Assembly (NCBI RefSeq): GCF_947496875.1 | Contig: NZ_CANMEH010000002.1 | Coordinates: 248,001-312,000, forward strand | Reading direction: 5' to 3' | Length of the DNA: 64,000 nucleotides | DNA from: an uncultured Paracoccus sp. | GTDB taxonomy: Bacteria; Pseudomonadota; Alphaproteobacteria; Rhodobacterales; Rhodobacteraceae | Part shown: positions 29,068-37,372 of the stretch, in pieces | Layout of the letters: every line of letters begins with the position of its first letter | How positions within the stretch are numbered: the stretch's first letter is position 1 | Position numbers and translations under genes: made by a program | Notes under the pieces: model-generated | What the model was told of the DNA's origin: nothing | The model's input: only the letters and a program-made list of their open reading frames with translations | Databases searched by the model: none

Positions 29068-30099
29068 TTACGCGTCGCCCTCGCTGCCCGGCTCGCCTGG
29101 ACCGTCCGACTCCGGCTTTTCGGCCTTCTTGCGACGCGGGCGTGGCGTCGCGCCAGCCGCGGCGCGGGTGCGAGGAGCCCGTGCTGGACGCGGCGCCTCG
29201 GCGGCCTCGGGCGTCGTCACCGGGCCTTCGTCGAGTTTCGCACCGATTGCCTCGGGAATCCCGGCGGCGCTGGACGGCGAAGGCTCGCTGTCGGCAGTCG
29301 CGGGCTCGGCGGAGGTTCTCAGAAAGGCCGGGGCTGCATCGCCATGTCCGATCCGCAGCGCCTCGTCGGCGGGCGCGTCAGTGGCGCTGGCGGCGGATGT
29401 GTCGCGTCCCGCATCACGCGGCGCGGACTTCGGACGATCCGCAGTCGTGTCGGTCGCATTGTCGCGGCTCTGCCCGCGGCGGTCGGCGGCGCGCTCATCG
29501 GTGCGATCGCCGCGATCCGCTGCTTGATCAGGCTGCGCTACCATGGGCTGGTCGCCGCGGCTGTCGCTGCGGGCGCCGTCGCGGCGCGCCTCACCCCGAT
29601 CGTCCCGCCGACTCTCGCCGCGATCATCTCGTCGTTCATCGCGGGCCTCGCGGCGGTCGTCACGCCGATCGTCACGGCGCTCATTGCGGCTGTCCGACCG
29701 GCGCTCGCCACTCTGGAAGGCCTGTGCGCTCTGACCGCCATGGCCGTTCATCCCGTGGCCATTCTGCCCCTGCTGACGGTCATCCGAGCGGTCGTCCGCC
29801 TGTGATCCGCCCTGCCCCTGCTGACCGCCTGATTGCTGCTGGCGCTCAGCCTGTTCCCGCTGCGCCTCGCCCAGCATCCGGGTGTAGTGCTCGGCATGCT
29901 GGAAAAAGCTCTGCTCGGCCACGCGGTCGCCGGACAGTTGCGCGTCGCGGGCCAGGGTCAGGTATTTCTCGATGATCTGCTGGGGGGTGCCACGCACCTT
30001 GCCCTCGGGACCGGAGCTGTCGAAGACGCGATTGACGACGTTGCCAAGCGTACGAGGGCCGCGGGACTTGTTACGCGAACGGGATTTGGATGATCTCAT
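29068..30099 (-). CDS. DUF4167 domain protein with long charged low-complexity tail
   Basis: The 343-residue protein begins with a conserved basic block (residues 1-80: RSRNKSRGPRTLGNVVNRVF, then a helix with QIIEKYLTLARDAQLSGDRV) that defines the DUF4167 family of alphaproteobacteria. The rest is low complexity: Gln/Gly-rich (85-125), Arg/Asp repeats such as RRDDRRDDRREARDERRDD (about 139-157), then an Ala/Pro-rich end finishing in a Lys/Arg patch. The function is unknown; a nucleic-acid-binding role is plausible from composition. The ATG at 30099 is the conserved start. It converges on rsmA. Confidence 0.88.
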   Translation of the reverse strand: MRSSKSRSRNKSRGPRTLGNVVNRVFDSSGPEGKVRGTPQQIIEKYLTLARDAQLSGDRVAEQSFFQHAEHYTRMLGEAQREQAERQQQSGGQQGQGGSQADDRSDDRQQGQNGHGMNGHGGQSAQAFQSGERRSDSRNERRDDRRDDRREARDERRDDRGESRRDDRGEARRDGARSDSRGDQPMVAQPDQAADRGDRTDERAADRRGQSRDNATDTTADRPKSAPRDAGRDTSAASATDAPADEALRIGHGDAAPAFLRTSAEPATADSEPSPSSAAGIPEAIGAKLDEGPVTTPEAAEAPRPARAPRTRAAAGATPRPRRKKAEKPESDGPGEPGSEGDA

Positions 30100-30301
30100 C
30101 GGTTTTTCGATTGTTCGTCCGAACGGGCCAACAGGCACTTGATTGGGGTTCCGAGTCGTCGCCGTGATGCGCGAAGGCAGGGATGGTGTCCCGCATCGGC
30201 GCGCGTACCGCGCCAGTCATGCACATGCTGTTCGGCAGACCCGTGCGGGCGTTATCGACCCGTCACAGACGCGACTAATCACGCACCCGCCGGGCTGACA
30301 A

Positions 30302-30322
30302 GCGCAAAACCGCGATTTGCGC
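30302..30322 (-). terminator. Possible hairpin terminator downstream of prmC
   Basis: GCGCAAA and TTTGCGC pair around a seven-base loop, 22 bp past the prmC stop. The following T run on the minus strand is short (TTGT), and on the plus strand TTTT follows a few bases later, so this is a weak candidate. Confidence 0.3.
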
Positions 30323-30344
30323 GCATTTTAGCGTGACTCGGTGC

Positions 30345-31175
30345 TCAGGCAAGCGGACGGCCGCTTACCACCCGGTCGCGTCCGTCCAGATCCCGCATGA
30401 CGCGGATGTCGCCCAAGGCCGCCGCCTGCATCAGCGCGGTCACCTCGCACGCCTGGGTTGGCCCGATCTCCACCAGCAGCCATCCCCCAAGGGTGAGATG
30501 CGCTGGCGCCGCGGCAACGATCCTGCGATAGGCCCCCAAACCATCGGCCCCGTCGGTCAGCGCCATGCGTGGTTCCCAGTCGCGCACCTCCGCTGCCAGT
30601 GCGGCCATCTCGGGTTCGGCGATATAGGGCGGGTTCGACACGATCAGGTCAAAGCGCCCGCTCACGCCGGCGAACCAGTCCGCCTGGATGAAGTCGGCAG
30701 CAACCCCGATCCGGTCGGCATTCGCCCGGGCCACCTGCAGGGCGGCCGCCGACAGGTCGGTCCCGGTGCCGGATGCGCCCGTCCGCTCGGCCAGCAGCGA
30801 CAGCAGGATTGCCCCGGTGCCGGTGCCAAGATCCAGCACGGATCTCCACGGCAGGTCGAGCGCTGCCGCGACCAGCGTTTCCGTTTCCGGTCGCGGATCC
30901 AGCGTGTCGCGCGTGACGGTGAATCGATGCCGCCAGAAATCGCGATACCCGACGATCTGGCTGACCGGCTGACGCGCAAGCCGGGCAGCCACGGCCCGAT
31001 CCAGCGCGGCCGACTGATCGGGTGTGACCGGCAGATCATGCATGCGCAGGCGATCCGGCGCGATTCCCAGCGCGTGGGCGACCAGCCGCCGCGCGTCATT
31101 CTGGGGGTCGTCCACCCCGGCCGCCATCAACCGCGCGGCTGTCGCGGCCAGCAGTGGAGCGGCCGTGCCGGTCAT
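30345..31175 (-). CDS. prmC: Peptide chain release factor N5-glutamine methyltransferase
   Basis: Methylates the glutamine of the GGQ motif of release factors RF1 and RF2. The 276-residue protein has the RPETE motif (95-99), the SAM-binding DLGTGTGAI (115-123) and the catalytic NPPY (181-184). Its ATG overlaps the prfA stop by four bases, so enzyme and substrate are translated from one message, the common prfA-prmC arrangement. Confidence 0.96.
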   Translation of the reverse strand: MTGTAAPLLAATAARLMAAGVDDPQNDARRLVAHALGIAPDRLRMHDLPVTPDQSAALDRAVAARLARQPVSQIVGYRDFWRHRFTVTRDTLDPRPETETLVAAALDLPWRSVLDLGTGTGAILLSLLAERTGASGTGTDLSAAALQVARANADRIGVAADFIQADWFAGVSGRFDLIVSNPPYIAEPEMAALAAEVRDWEPRMALTDGADGLGAYRRIVAAAPAHLTLGGWLLVEIGPTQACEVTALMQAAALGDIRVMRDLDGRDRVVSGRPLA

Positions 31176-32227
31176 CCCTCGGACGCGGCCAGCCGGACGG
31201 CCTGGTCATGGGCGGTGAGCGCATCGATGATCTCGGCCAGATCGCCCTGCATGATCCGGTCGAGCGCATAGAGTGTCAGGTTGATCCGGTGATCGGTGAC
31301 CCGCCCCTGCGGATAGTTGTAGGTCCGGATCCGTTCGCTGCGGTCACCCGAGCCGAGCTGGCTGCGCCGGTCGGCCGAGCGTTCGGCGTCGGCCCGGGCC
31401 CGTTCCATGTCGTAGAGCCGCGCGCGCAGCACCGCCATCGCATTCGCCCGGTTCTGGTGCTGTGACTTCTCGGACGAGGTCACGACGATCCCGGTCGGCA
31501 GGTGGGTCAGGCGCACCGCCGAGTCTGTCGTGTTGACGTGCTGCCCCCCTGCACCCGACGCCCGCATCGTGTCGATGCGGATCTCGGAGGCGGGGATGTC
31601 GATTTCCACCTCCGCCGCCTCGGGCAGGACGGCGACGGTCGCGGCGCTGGTGTGGATGCGGCCGCCCGACTCGGTTTCCGGGACCCGCTGCACGCGATGC
31701 ACGCCCGATTCGTATTTCAGCCGCGCGAAGACACCTTCGCCCTCGATCCGCACCACCGCCTCGCGGACCCCGCCCAGTTCCGATTCGGACAGTTCCAGCA
31801 CCTGGAACGACCAGCCCTGCGCCTCGGCATGGCGCTGATACATCCGCAGGAGGTCGCCCGCGAACAGCGCCGCCTCGTCCCCGCCGGTGCCGGGGCGGAT
31901 CTCCAGGATCGCCGGCCGCGCGTCCGCCGCGTCGCGTGGCAGCAGCGCCAGCCGCAGCGCCTGTTCCAGTTCGGGCTGCCCGGCCCGCAAGCGGGCGATC
32001 TCGTCCTCGGCCAGTTCGCGCATGTCCGGATCGGCCAGCAGGGCCTGCGCATCCGCCAGCGCCGTTTCCATCGCCCGCCATTCCGCGATCTGGGCGACAA
32101 CCGGCTTCAGCTCGGCATATTCGCGACTGATGCCGGCGATCTCCTCGGCCGCAGGACCCGCGTGCAGCCGCGCCTCGAGGTAGTCGAAGCGCTGGGTGAT
32201 CCGGTCAAGGCGGTCGGCAGGAAGCAT
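31172..32227 (-). CDS. prfA: Peptide chain release factor 1
   Basis: Recognises UAA and UAG stop codons. The 351-residue protein has the GGQ motif at 227-229 (GAGGQHVN) and the codon-recognition tripeptide P-E-T at about 183-185 within [15 protein letters not shown], a variant of the usual P-x-T. The ATG at 32227 follows the family start [10 protein letters not shown]. The 146-bp gap to the divergent cytochrome c peroxidase gene should hold its promoter. Confidence 0.97.
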   Translation of the reverse strand: MLPADRLDRITQRFDYLEARLHAGPAAEEIAGISREYAELKPVVAQIAEWRAMETALADAQALLADPDMRELAEDEIARLRAGQPELEQALRLALLPRDAADARPAILEIRPGTGGDEAALFAGDLLRMYQRHAEAQGWSFQVLELSESELGGVREAVVRIEGEGVFARLKYESGVHRVQRVPETESGGRIHTSAATVAVLPEAAEVEIDIPASEIRIDTMRASGAGGQHVNTTDSAVRLTHLPTGIVVTSSEKSQHQNRANAMAVLRARLYDMERARADAERSADRRSQLGSGDRSERIRTYNYPQGRVTDHRINLTLYALDRIMQGDLAEIIDALTAHDQAVRLAASEG

Positions 32228-32289
32228 GGGCGCGGCTTACCCCCGGGATGCTGAGGGAACAAGGCACCGCACCCCCGGCTCAGCCGACG

Positions 32290-32303
32290 TTGATCTGTGT
32301 CAT
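32290..32303 (+). promoter_or_regulatory. Weak FNR/FnrL-like site upstream of the cytochrome c peroxidase gene
   Basis: TTGAT-N4-GTCAT lies about 70 bases upstream of the ATG. The left half is a perfect FNR half-site; the right half matches ATCAA at three of five bases. FnrL control of periplasmic cytochrome c peroxidase is known in related bacteria, so the position is suggestive, but the match is poor. Confidence 0.25.
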
Positions 32304-32373
32304 GGAACTGCGAAGGTTTTCGTCAAGGATAGTTAACGCCACTTCCCGAGCAAGGCAGAGACGAGGACCAGCC

Positions 32374-33708
32374 ATGCATATTCGCCATTTCCTTTATCTC
32401 GGCGCGGCCCTGATAGCGCCGGGCCACGCCGTTCTGGCGCAGACGACGGCGCCCCCCGACGGCGCACCCGTCGACATGGCGGCGCCGGCCGAACAATCCA
32501 CGGCCGTGCCCGACTCGGCGGACCGTGACGCCACGAAAGCGGCTGTCGCCGGGACGCGGGTGACACCGCCATCCGACGAGGATCCGCAGGCGGCCGCCGT
32601 GGGCGCGGCCCTTGCGGCCTCGCCCGACGCCGAACTGCGGGACGCGGCGAACGAGTTGTTCGACCCGATCCCGCTCGCAGCCGAGTTGCCGCACGGCGCG
32701 CCGATGACCCGTGCCAAGATCGACCTCGGCGCGATGCTGTTCTTTGACCCGCGGATGTCGAAATCCGGGGTCTTTTCGTGCCAGTCCTGCCACAACATCG
32801 GAATGGGCGGAACCGATGCGCTGGAAACCTCGATCGGTCACGGCTGGCAGCAGGGGCCGCGCAACTCTCCCACCATGCTGAACGCGGTGTTCAACGTCGC
32901 GCAGTTCTGGGACGGCCGCGCCGAGGATCTGGCCGAACAGGCCAAGGGGCCCGTGCAGGCGGGCGTCGAGATGAACAACACCCCCGAGAACCTGATCGAG
33001 ACGCTCAGGTCGATGCCGGGCTATGTCGACGCCTTCGAGGCATCGTTCCCCGGGCAGGACGAGCCGATCACCTTCGACAACTTCGCGCACGCGATCGAAG
33101 CGTTCGAGGCGACGCTGCTGACCCCGAACTCGCGGTTCGACCAGTGGCTGCAGGGAACTGACGGCGCAATGACCGACCGGGAAAAGCGCGGCCTGCAGGC
33201 GTTCATGGACACCGGCTGCGCGACCTGTCACGCCGGCATCAACTTCGGCGGAGAGGGGTATTATCCGTTCGGGCTGGTCGAGGCTCCGGACGACGAGGTC
33301 CGCCCGGAAGATGACATGGGGCGGTTCTCTGTCACCAGCACTGCGGATGACGAATACGTCTTCCGGGCCGCACCGCTGCGGAATGTCGAACTGACCGCGC
33401 CCTATTTCCATTCGGGCAAGGTCTGGAACCTCCCGGACGCGGTCAAGATCATGTCGACCGCGCAGCTCGGCACCGAACTCACGGAAGAGCAGGCCGCGGA
33501 TATCACGGCGTTCCTCGCGACGCTGACCGGCGAACAGCCGCAGGTGGTGCATCCCACGCTTCCCGTGCGCGCCGCGGCAACGCCCCTGCCCGCCCCGATC
33601 GACCTGCCCGCCAAGGTCGACGCAACCGCGCCGCAGGGGGCCGACACCGCCGCCCCCGCGAACGCGCAGGCGGACGCCGGGGCTGACACTGCACCGGCAC
33701 CGAACTGA
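32374..33708 (+). CDS. ccpA: Periplasmic di-haem cytochrome c peroxidase
   Basis: Reduces hydrogen peroxide in the periplasm with electrons from cytochrome c. The 444-residue precursor has a signal peptide (residues 1-23), a CQSCH haem site at 136-140 and a CATCH site at 282-286, the spacing normal for bacterial di-haem peroxidases. A Pro/Ala-rich linker precedes the enzyme domain (about 24-95) and an Ala/Pro-rich tail of about 50 residues follows it; both are unusual for the family. The ATG at 32374 follows GAGGAC; an earlier in-frame extension is rejected because it would bury the signal peptide. Confidence 0.93.
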   Translation: MHIRHFLYLGAALIAPGHAVLAQTTAPPDGAPVDMAAPAEQSTAVPDSADRDATKAAVAGTRVTPPSDEDPQAAAVGAALAASPDAELRDAANELFDPIPLAAELPHGAPMTRAKIDLGAMLFFDPRMSKSGVFSCQSCHNIGMGGTDALETSIGHGWQQGPRNSPTMLNAVFNVAQFWDGRAEDLAEQAKGPVQAGVEMNNTPENLIETLRSMPGYVDAFEASFPGQDEPITFDNFAHAIEAFEATLLTPNSRFDQWLQGTDGAMTDREKRGLQAFMDTGCATCHAGINFGGEGYYPFGLVEAPDDEVRPEDDMGRFSVTSTADDEYVFRAAPLRNVELTAPYFHSGKVWNLPDAVKIMSTAQLGTELTEEQAADITAFLATLTGEQPQVVHPTLPVRAAATPLPAPIDLPAKVDATAPQGADTAAPANAQADAGADTAPAPN

Positions 33709-33724
33709 CCTGCTGTCGGTCAAG

Positions 33725-33755
33725 GACAAGGGCTGCTCTGTTGGACGCCCTTGTC
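33725..33755. terminator. Hairpin between convergent ccpA and YceI genes
   Basis: GACAAGGGC (33725-33733) pairs perfectly with GCCCTTGTC (33747-33755) around a 13-base loop, in the 70-bp gap between two convergent stops. It could end both transcripts, but there is no clear T run on either strand. Confidence 0.45.
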
Positions 33756-33778
33756 GATGCACTTCACACGGACGAGCG

Positions 33779-34594
33779 TCAGCCCTTGGCGGCCTCCACC
33801 GAGATCTGCAGATCGACCTCGTCCCCGACGGCCGGGGCAAAGGCGCCCAGGTTGAAGTCGGACCGATTGATCGTGCCGGTGATGTCGAACCCTGCCGCGG
33901 GCTGGCCCGTCATCGGATGCGCGCCGAGCTTGCGCAGGGTCACGTCGAGCGTCACGGGCCGGGTGACGTCGTTCAGCAGCAGGTCGCCGGTCACGCGTGC
34001 GGTCGTGGGCCCGGTCTGTTCGACGCTGGTCGAGGTGAAGGTGATCGCGGTGGCCGGTGCAGCGCCCGCAAAGAAGTCCTCGGTGCCCAGATGCTCGTCC
34101 AGTTCGGGGGCGATCGTCTGGATCGACGACAGCGGGAACAGCGCCTCGACCTTGCTGTTGGCCGGATCGGCCGGGTCGAGCGTGATGGTGCCCGCCACGC
34201 CGCGGATCACCCCGTGGCTGGTCGACATGCCCATGTGGTCATAGCTGAACACGATCTGGCTGTGCGACTGGTCGAAAACGTATTCGCCCGCCGGTGCCGC
34301 GGGATCGATGGCAGGGCTCTCGGCACCAGGCCCGGCGTCCGATGACACCGCAGCGGCGTCCTCGGGTCGGGACGCACTGTCGGTTGCCGGGTCGGCAGCG
34401 CCGCTGTCGGTGCCGGTGTCGGATGATGCGGTAGATGGCACGGCCGCCCCCGCGGCGGCCGTGCCCGCCTCCTGCGACTGGGCCCCGGCGGCCGGATCGG
34501 CGGCGGGCGCGGCAGCCGTCTGCGCCAGGGCCGGCCCGGCGAGCCCGACGGCAAGGAGCAGGGCGGGAATGAGCGGGCTCGTCTTGGGGATCAT
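33779..34594 (-). CDS. YceI family periplasmic protein
   Basis: YceI proteins are lipocalin-like barrels that bind long isoprenoids such as ubiquinone precursors. The 271-residue precursor has a signal peptide (residues 1-24, ending ALA-Q), then a low-complexity Ala/Ser/Asp linker of about 75 residues, then the YceI domain from about 103 ([18 protein letters not shown]) to the end. The linker is much longer than usual. The ATG at 34594 has GGAGGCG upstream. It is divergent from rpsF. Confidence 0.9.
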   Translation of the reverse strand: MIPKTSPLIPALLLAVGLAGPALAQTAAAPAADPAAGAQSQEAGTAAAGAAVPSTASSDTGTDSGAADPATDSASRPEDAAAVSSDAGPGAESPAIDPAAPAGEYVFDQSHSQIVFSYDHMGMSTSHGVIRGVAGTITLDPADPANSKVEALFPLSSIQTIAPELDEHLGTEDFFAGAAPATAITFTSTSVEQTGPTTARVTGDLLLNDVTRPVTLDVTLRKLGAHPMTGQPAAGFDITGTINRSDFNLGAFAPAVGDEVDLQISVEAAKG

Positions 34595-34712
34595 CGGGCG
34601 CCTCCACGGCGGAAAGTTGCGGTCGCGCCCCAACGTGCGGACGGACGGGGCGTTCCCGTCTGCCCCCTGCGGCAGCCAGTGATCCGATCCGCATAGGCGG
34701 CGGCGATCGGCC

Positions 34713-34740
34713 TTGCACGGCGCGGGATCGCCTGTATAAG
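34713..34740 (+). promoter_or_regulatory. Predicted sigma-70 promoter of the rpsF operon
   Basis: TTGCAC (34713-34718) and TATAAG (34735-34740) are separated by 16 bases, a good housekeeping promoter match in a GC-rich genome. Transcription would begin near 34747, giving a leader of about 95 bases before rpsF. Confidence 0.6.
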
Positions 34741-34745
34741 ACCGC

Positions 34746-34796
34746 ATCCTTCCGCCATCATGCAATCGGCGCAGCCTCTCGTGGCGGGGCGCGGAT
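34746..34796 (+). promoter_or_regulatory. Candidate structured leader of rpsF
   Basis: Within the predicted 5' leader, CCGCCA (34752-34757) pairs with TGGCGG (34782-34787), and outside it ATCC (34746-34749) pairs with GGAT (34793-34796). Ribosomal protein S6 operons in many bacteria carry a leader bound by the S6:S18 pair for feedback control. This fold could be such an element, but I did not match the published motif base by base. Confidence 0.35.
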
Positions 34797-34842
34797 GGGA
34801 TCACCCGCCTATGAAGTGCGCCCGAAACGAAAAGGATTGGAC

Positions 34843-35313
34843 ATGCCGCTTTACGAGCATGTGCTGATCGCCCGCCAGGACCTGTCGAACACGCAGGCCG
34901 AAGGGCTGATCGAACATTTCTCGACCGTACTGGCCGACAACGGCGGAACGGTCCGGGACAGCGAATACTGGGGCGTCCGCACGCTCGCCTACAAGATCAA
35001 CAAGAACCGCAAGGGGCACTACGCCTTTCTGCGCACCGACGCGCCCTCGGCCGCCGTGCAGGAGATGGAGCGTCTGGCCCGCCTGCATGACGACGTGATG
35101 CGGGTTCTGACCGTCAAGGTGGATGAGCACGGCGAAGGCCCGTCCATCCAGATGCAGAAGCGCGACGAGCGCGACAGCCGTGACCGCGGCCCGCGTGGCG
35201 ACCGCGGCGACCGTGGCGGAGATCGCGGCGGCGACCGGGGTGATCGCGGCGAACGGCGCGACCGCGGCGACGACCGGGGCGAACGCCGCGAAGACCGCAG
35301 CGACCGGAACTGA
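34843..35313 (+). CDS. rpsF: 30S ribosomal protein S6
   Basis: Small-subunit protein that binds 16S rRNA together with S18. Residues 1-105 form the usual S6 domain ([15 protein letters not shown], then [20 protein letters not shown]). The 156-residue protein then carries a tail of about 45 residues made of Arg-Gly-Asp-rich repeats ([19 protein letters not shown]). Long charged tails occur in alphaproteobacterial S6, but this one is strikingly repetitive. The ATG at 34843 has AAAAGGA upstream. It leads the rpsF-rpsR-rplI operon. Confidence 0.97.
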   Translation: MPLYEHVLIARQDLSNTQAEGLIEHFSTVLADNGGTVRDSEYWGVRTLAYKINKNRKGHYAFLRTDAPSAAVQEMERLARLHDDVMRVLTVKVDEHGEGPSIQMQKRDERDSRDRGPRGDRGDRGGDRGGDRGDRGERRDRGDDRGERREDRSDRN

Positions 35314-35331
35314 GCGTAGAGGAGCAAAACC

Positions 35332-35559
35332 ATGGCGACCAAACCGTTTTTCCGCCGCCGCAAGGTCTGCCCCTTCTCGGGCGACAACGCGCCGGCGATC
35401 GACTACAAGGATACCCGCCTGCTGCAGCGCTATATCAGCGAGCGCGGCAAGATCGTTCCGTCGCGGATCACTGCCGTGTCGGCCAAGAAGCAGCGTGAAC
35501 TGGCCCGTGCGATCAAGCGCGCCCGCTTTCTCGCCCTGCTGCCCTACGCAGTGAAGTAA
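35332..35559 (+). CDS. rpsR: 30S ribosomal protein S18
   Basis: The 75-residue S18 binds S6 on the platform of the small subunit. It has the family core [17 protein letters not shown] and the basic [11 protein letters not shown]-terminus. It follows rpsF by 18 bp with a GAGGAG ribosome site. Confidence 0.97.
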   Translation: MATKPFFRRRKVCPFSGDNAPAIDYKDTRLLQRYISERGKIVPSRITAVSAKKQRELARAIKRARFLALLPYAVK

Positions 35560-35569
35560 GGAGAGACCC

Positions 35570-36172
35570 ATGCAAGTCATCCTGCTGGAACGCGTGGCCA
35601 AGCTGGGCCAGATGGGCGAAGTGGTGAAGGTGAAGGAGGGCTTTGCCCGCAACTTCCTTTTGCCGCAGGGCAAGGCGATGCGCGCAAACGACGCCAACAT
35701 CGCTGCCTTCGAGGCGAAGAAGGCCGAACTCGCCGCGCGCAACGATGAAACCCGGGCCGATGCACAGAAGATGGCCAACCGTCTGGACGGCCAGAGCTTC
35801 GTCATCATCCGCTCGGCCTCGGATGCCGGTGCGCTGTACGGCTCGGTCACGCCGCGCGACGTGGCCGATGCAGCCGCGGCAGAAGGCTTCCAGGTCGAAC
35901 GACGGCAGATCGTGCTGAGCGGCCCGATCAAGGAACTGGGCCTTCACAGGATCGGCGTCACGCTGCATCCGGAGGTCGAGGCCGAGATCACCCTGAACGT
36001 CGCCCGTTCTGCCGACGAAGCGGAGCTGCAGGCGTCCGGGAAGTCGATCCAGGATCTCGCCGCGGAAGAGGACGCTGCCGCCGAATTCGAGATCTCCGAA
36101 CTGTTCGACGATCTGGGATCGGCCGGGCACGACGACGAGGACAGCCGCGGACCCCGCGACAGCGACGCCTGA
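35570..36172 (+). CDS. rplI: 50S ribosomal protein L9
   Basis: Binds 23S rRNA at the base of the L1 stalk. The 200-residue protein has the L9 N-terminal domain [19 protein letters not shown] with [16 protein letters not shown], a long connecting helix and the C-terminal domain. It exceeds the E. coli length (149) by an acidic C-terminal extension of about 50 residues, as is usual in this order. It follows rpsR by 10 bp and is followed by a strong terminator. Confidence 0.97.
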   Translation: MQVILLERVAKLGQMGEVVKVKEGFARNFLLPQGKAMRANDANIAAFEAKKAELAARNDETRADAQKMANRLDGQSFVIIRSASDAGALYGSVTPRDVADAAAAEGFQVERRQIVLSGPIKELGLHRIGVTLHPEVEAEITLNVARSADEAELQASGKSIQDLAAEEDAAAEFEISELFDDLGSAGHDDEDSRGPRDSDA

Positions 36173-36197
36173 GCCTCACCAATCCGTTGAAGAACAG

Positions 36198-36226
36198 GGC
36201 CGCGCCGGCTACCGGCGTGGCCTTTT
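36198..36226 (+). terminator. Rho-independent terminator of the rpsF operon
   Basis: An 11-bp GC stem (36198-36208 with 36212-36222, one G-U pair) with a three-base loop is followed by TTTT. It lies 25 bp after rplI. Confidence 0.85.
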
Positions 36227-36418
36227 CGCATGGCGCAGTGCTGGCGCGTGGAGCAGTTGTGATGTCAAGTCGGCGACGGGACCAGCGCCGAACGGTCCTT
36301 GGCGGGAGCCCCGCGCGATGCCGGCCCCGCGGGTGGAACGTAACGCGGTGTTTCCGGGTTTGCCTGACAACCATCCTCGCGGCCCATTGCGCGCCGCCGT
36401 CTCGTGAAAGGAATGCCG

Positions 36419-37267
36419 ATGTCCACCTCCGACAGCTTCGACGATCAGAACCGGCCCCGTTTCGGCGCACCGATCGACCGCAGCCAGGAAGTCTACGAAC
36501 CCTCGCCCTACGCGCCGCGCAGGTCGCTGCCGCACGGGAATGTTTCGCTGGATGGTGATCGCGCCTATCCCACGCCATCCCTGACCAGCAAGGTGCTTGT
36601 TTGGGGCGGGGCGGCCGTCGCGGCGGCCGCGGTGACCGCCGGCAGCGTTCTGGCGGTGCGCAAGGTGGCCGATCTGGTGACCGGCAATGACGAGCTGGAC
36701 CGCGGCGCGGATCGCGCCGCTGACAAGGCGCGCGAACAATACTATGAATCGTCGCGCCGGCGCCCGCATGGCTCGCTCGCCCCGCGCTTTGCAGGCATGT
36801 CTGAGGACGAGCGCGAGCGGATGCGCGAGCGGCAGCGCCGCCGCGAGGCCGAGATGGAGCAGCATACCCGCGGCATCCGCGCGCAGGCAGGCCGCCCCTC
36901 GCGCCGGCCCCGGCCACCGCAGATGAGCCTGATCGACGAGATCGAACACACCGCACAACGGCTCAGCAACGGCGCGGAAAGCGTCGTCGGTTCGCTGTCG
37001 GCCGCGATGGCGGGGTTCCGCCAGGTGGCGCAACAGGCACAGGGGGTGATGCAGGAATTCCACAGCACCGCCGACCAGATCCGCAGCATGGTCAGCACCG
37101 ACGCGTCGGGTGATGGCGACCGGCAGGGTCGCCGGTCGGCTGACGCAGGGTCTTTCCGCCGCACCCGGCGCAATGACGTCGTCGACCTGCGCGACAACGC
37201 GCAGGCCGCACAGCCGGGCGGATCGGCCGCGGGTACGCCTGACGACGCGCGCACCCATACGCTCTGA
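36419..37267 (+). CDS. Unknown single-pass membrane protein with charged helical C-terminal region
   Basis: I do not recognise this 282-residue protein. Residues 1-55 are polar and Pro-rich, 58-80 form one Ala/Val-rich membrane helix, and after it come charged helices: an Asp/Arg-rich segment (93-110), a very basic segment (129-165) and an amphipathic Ala/Gln-rich helix (170-228) that could form a coiled coil. The ATG at 36419 is chosen because AAAGGA ends six bases before it; in-frame GTG and ATG codons at 36404 and 36413 are less likely. It precedes the BrkB-family gene by 105 bp on the same strand. Confidence 0.75.
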   Translation: MSTSDSFDDQNRPRFGAPIDRSQEVYEPSPYAPRRSLPHGNVSLDGDRAYPTPSLTSKVLVWGGAAVAAAAVTAGSVLAVRKVADLVTGNDELDRGADRAADKAREQYYESSRRRPHGSLAPRFAGMSEDERERMRERQRRREAEMEQHTRGIRAQAGRPSRRPRPPQMSLIDEIEHTAQRLSNGAESVVGSLSAAMAGFRQVAQQAQGVMQEFHSTADQIRSMVSTDASGDGDRQGRRSADAGSFRRTRRNDVVDLRDNAQAAQPGGSAAGTPDDARTHTL

Positions 37268-37372
37268 ACCCTTGACCGGTTGCGACGCGTGCTCGCACCC
37301 GGCGCCGACCATCCCTGTCGAACCCCGCGCCGTGCCCGGCGCGCGCGGGGGACGCGTGCAAGAGGATCGACA

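Noticed and set aside
30100..30344. Search for a promoter of the DUF4167 gene
   Set aside because: A TTGTCA box was seen but no acceptable -10 at the right distance.
35163..35313. Possible tandem repeat or CRISPR-like array
   Set aside because: The repeats encode the Arg-Gly-Asp tail of S6 in frame and vary in unit length; there are no spacers.
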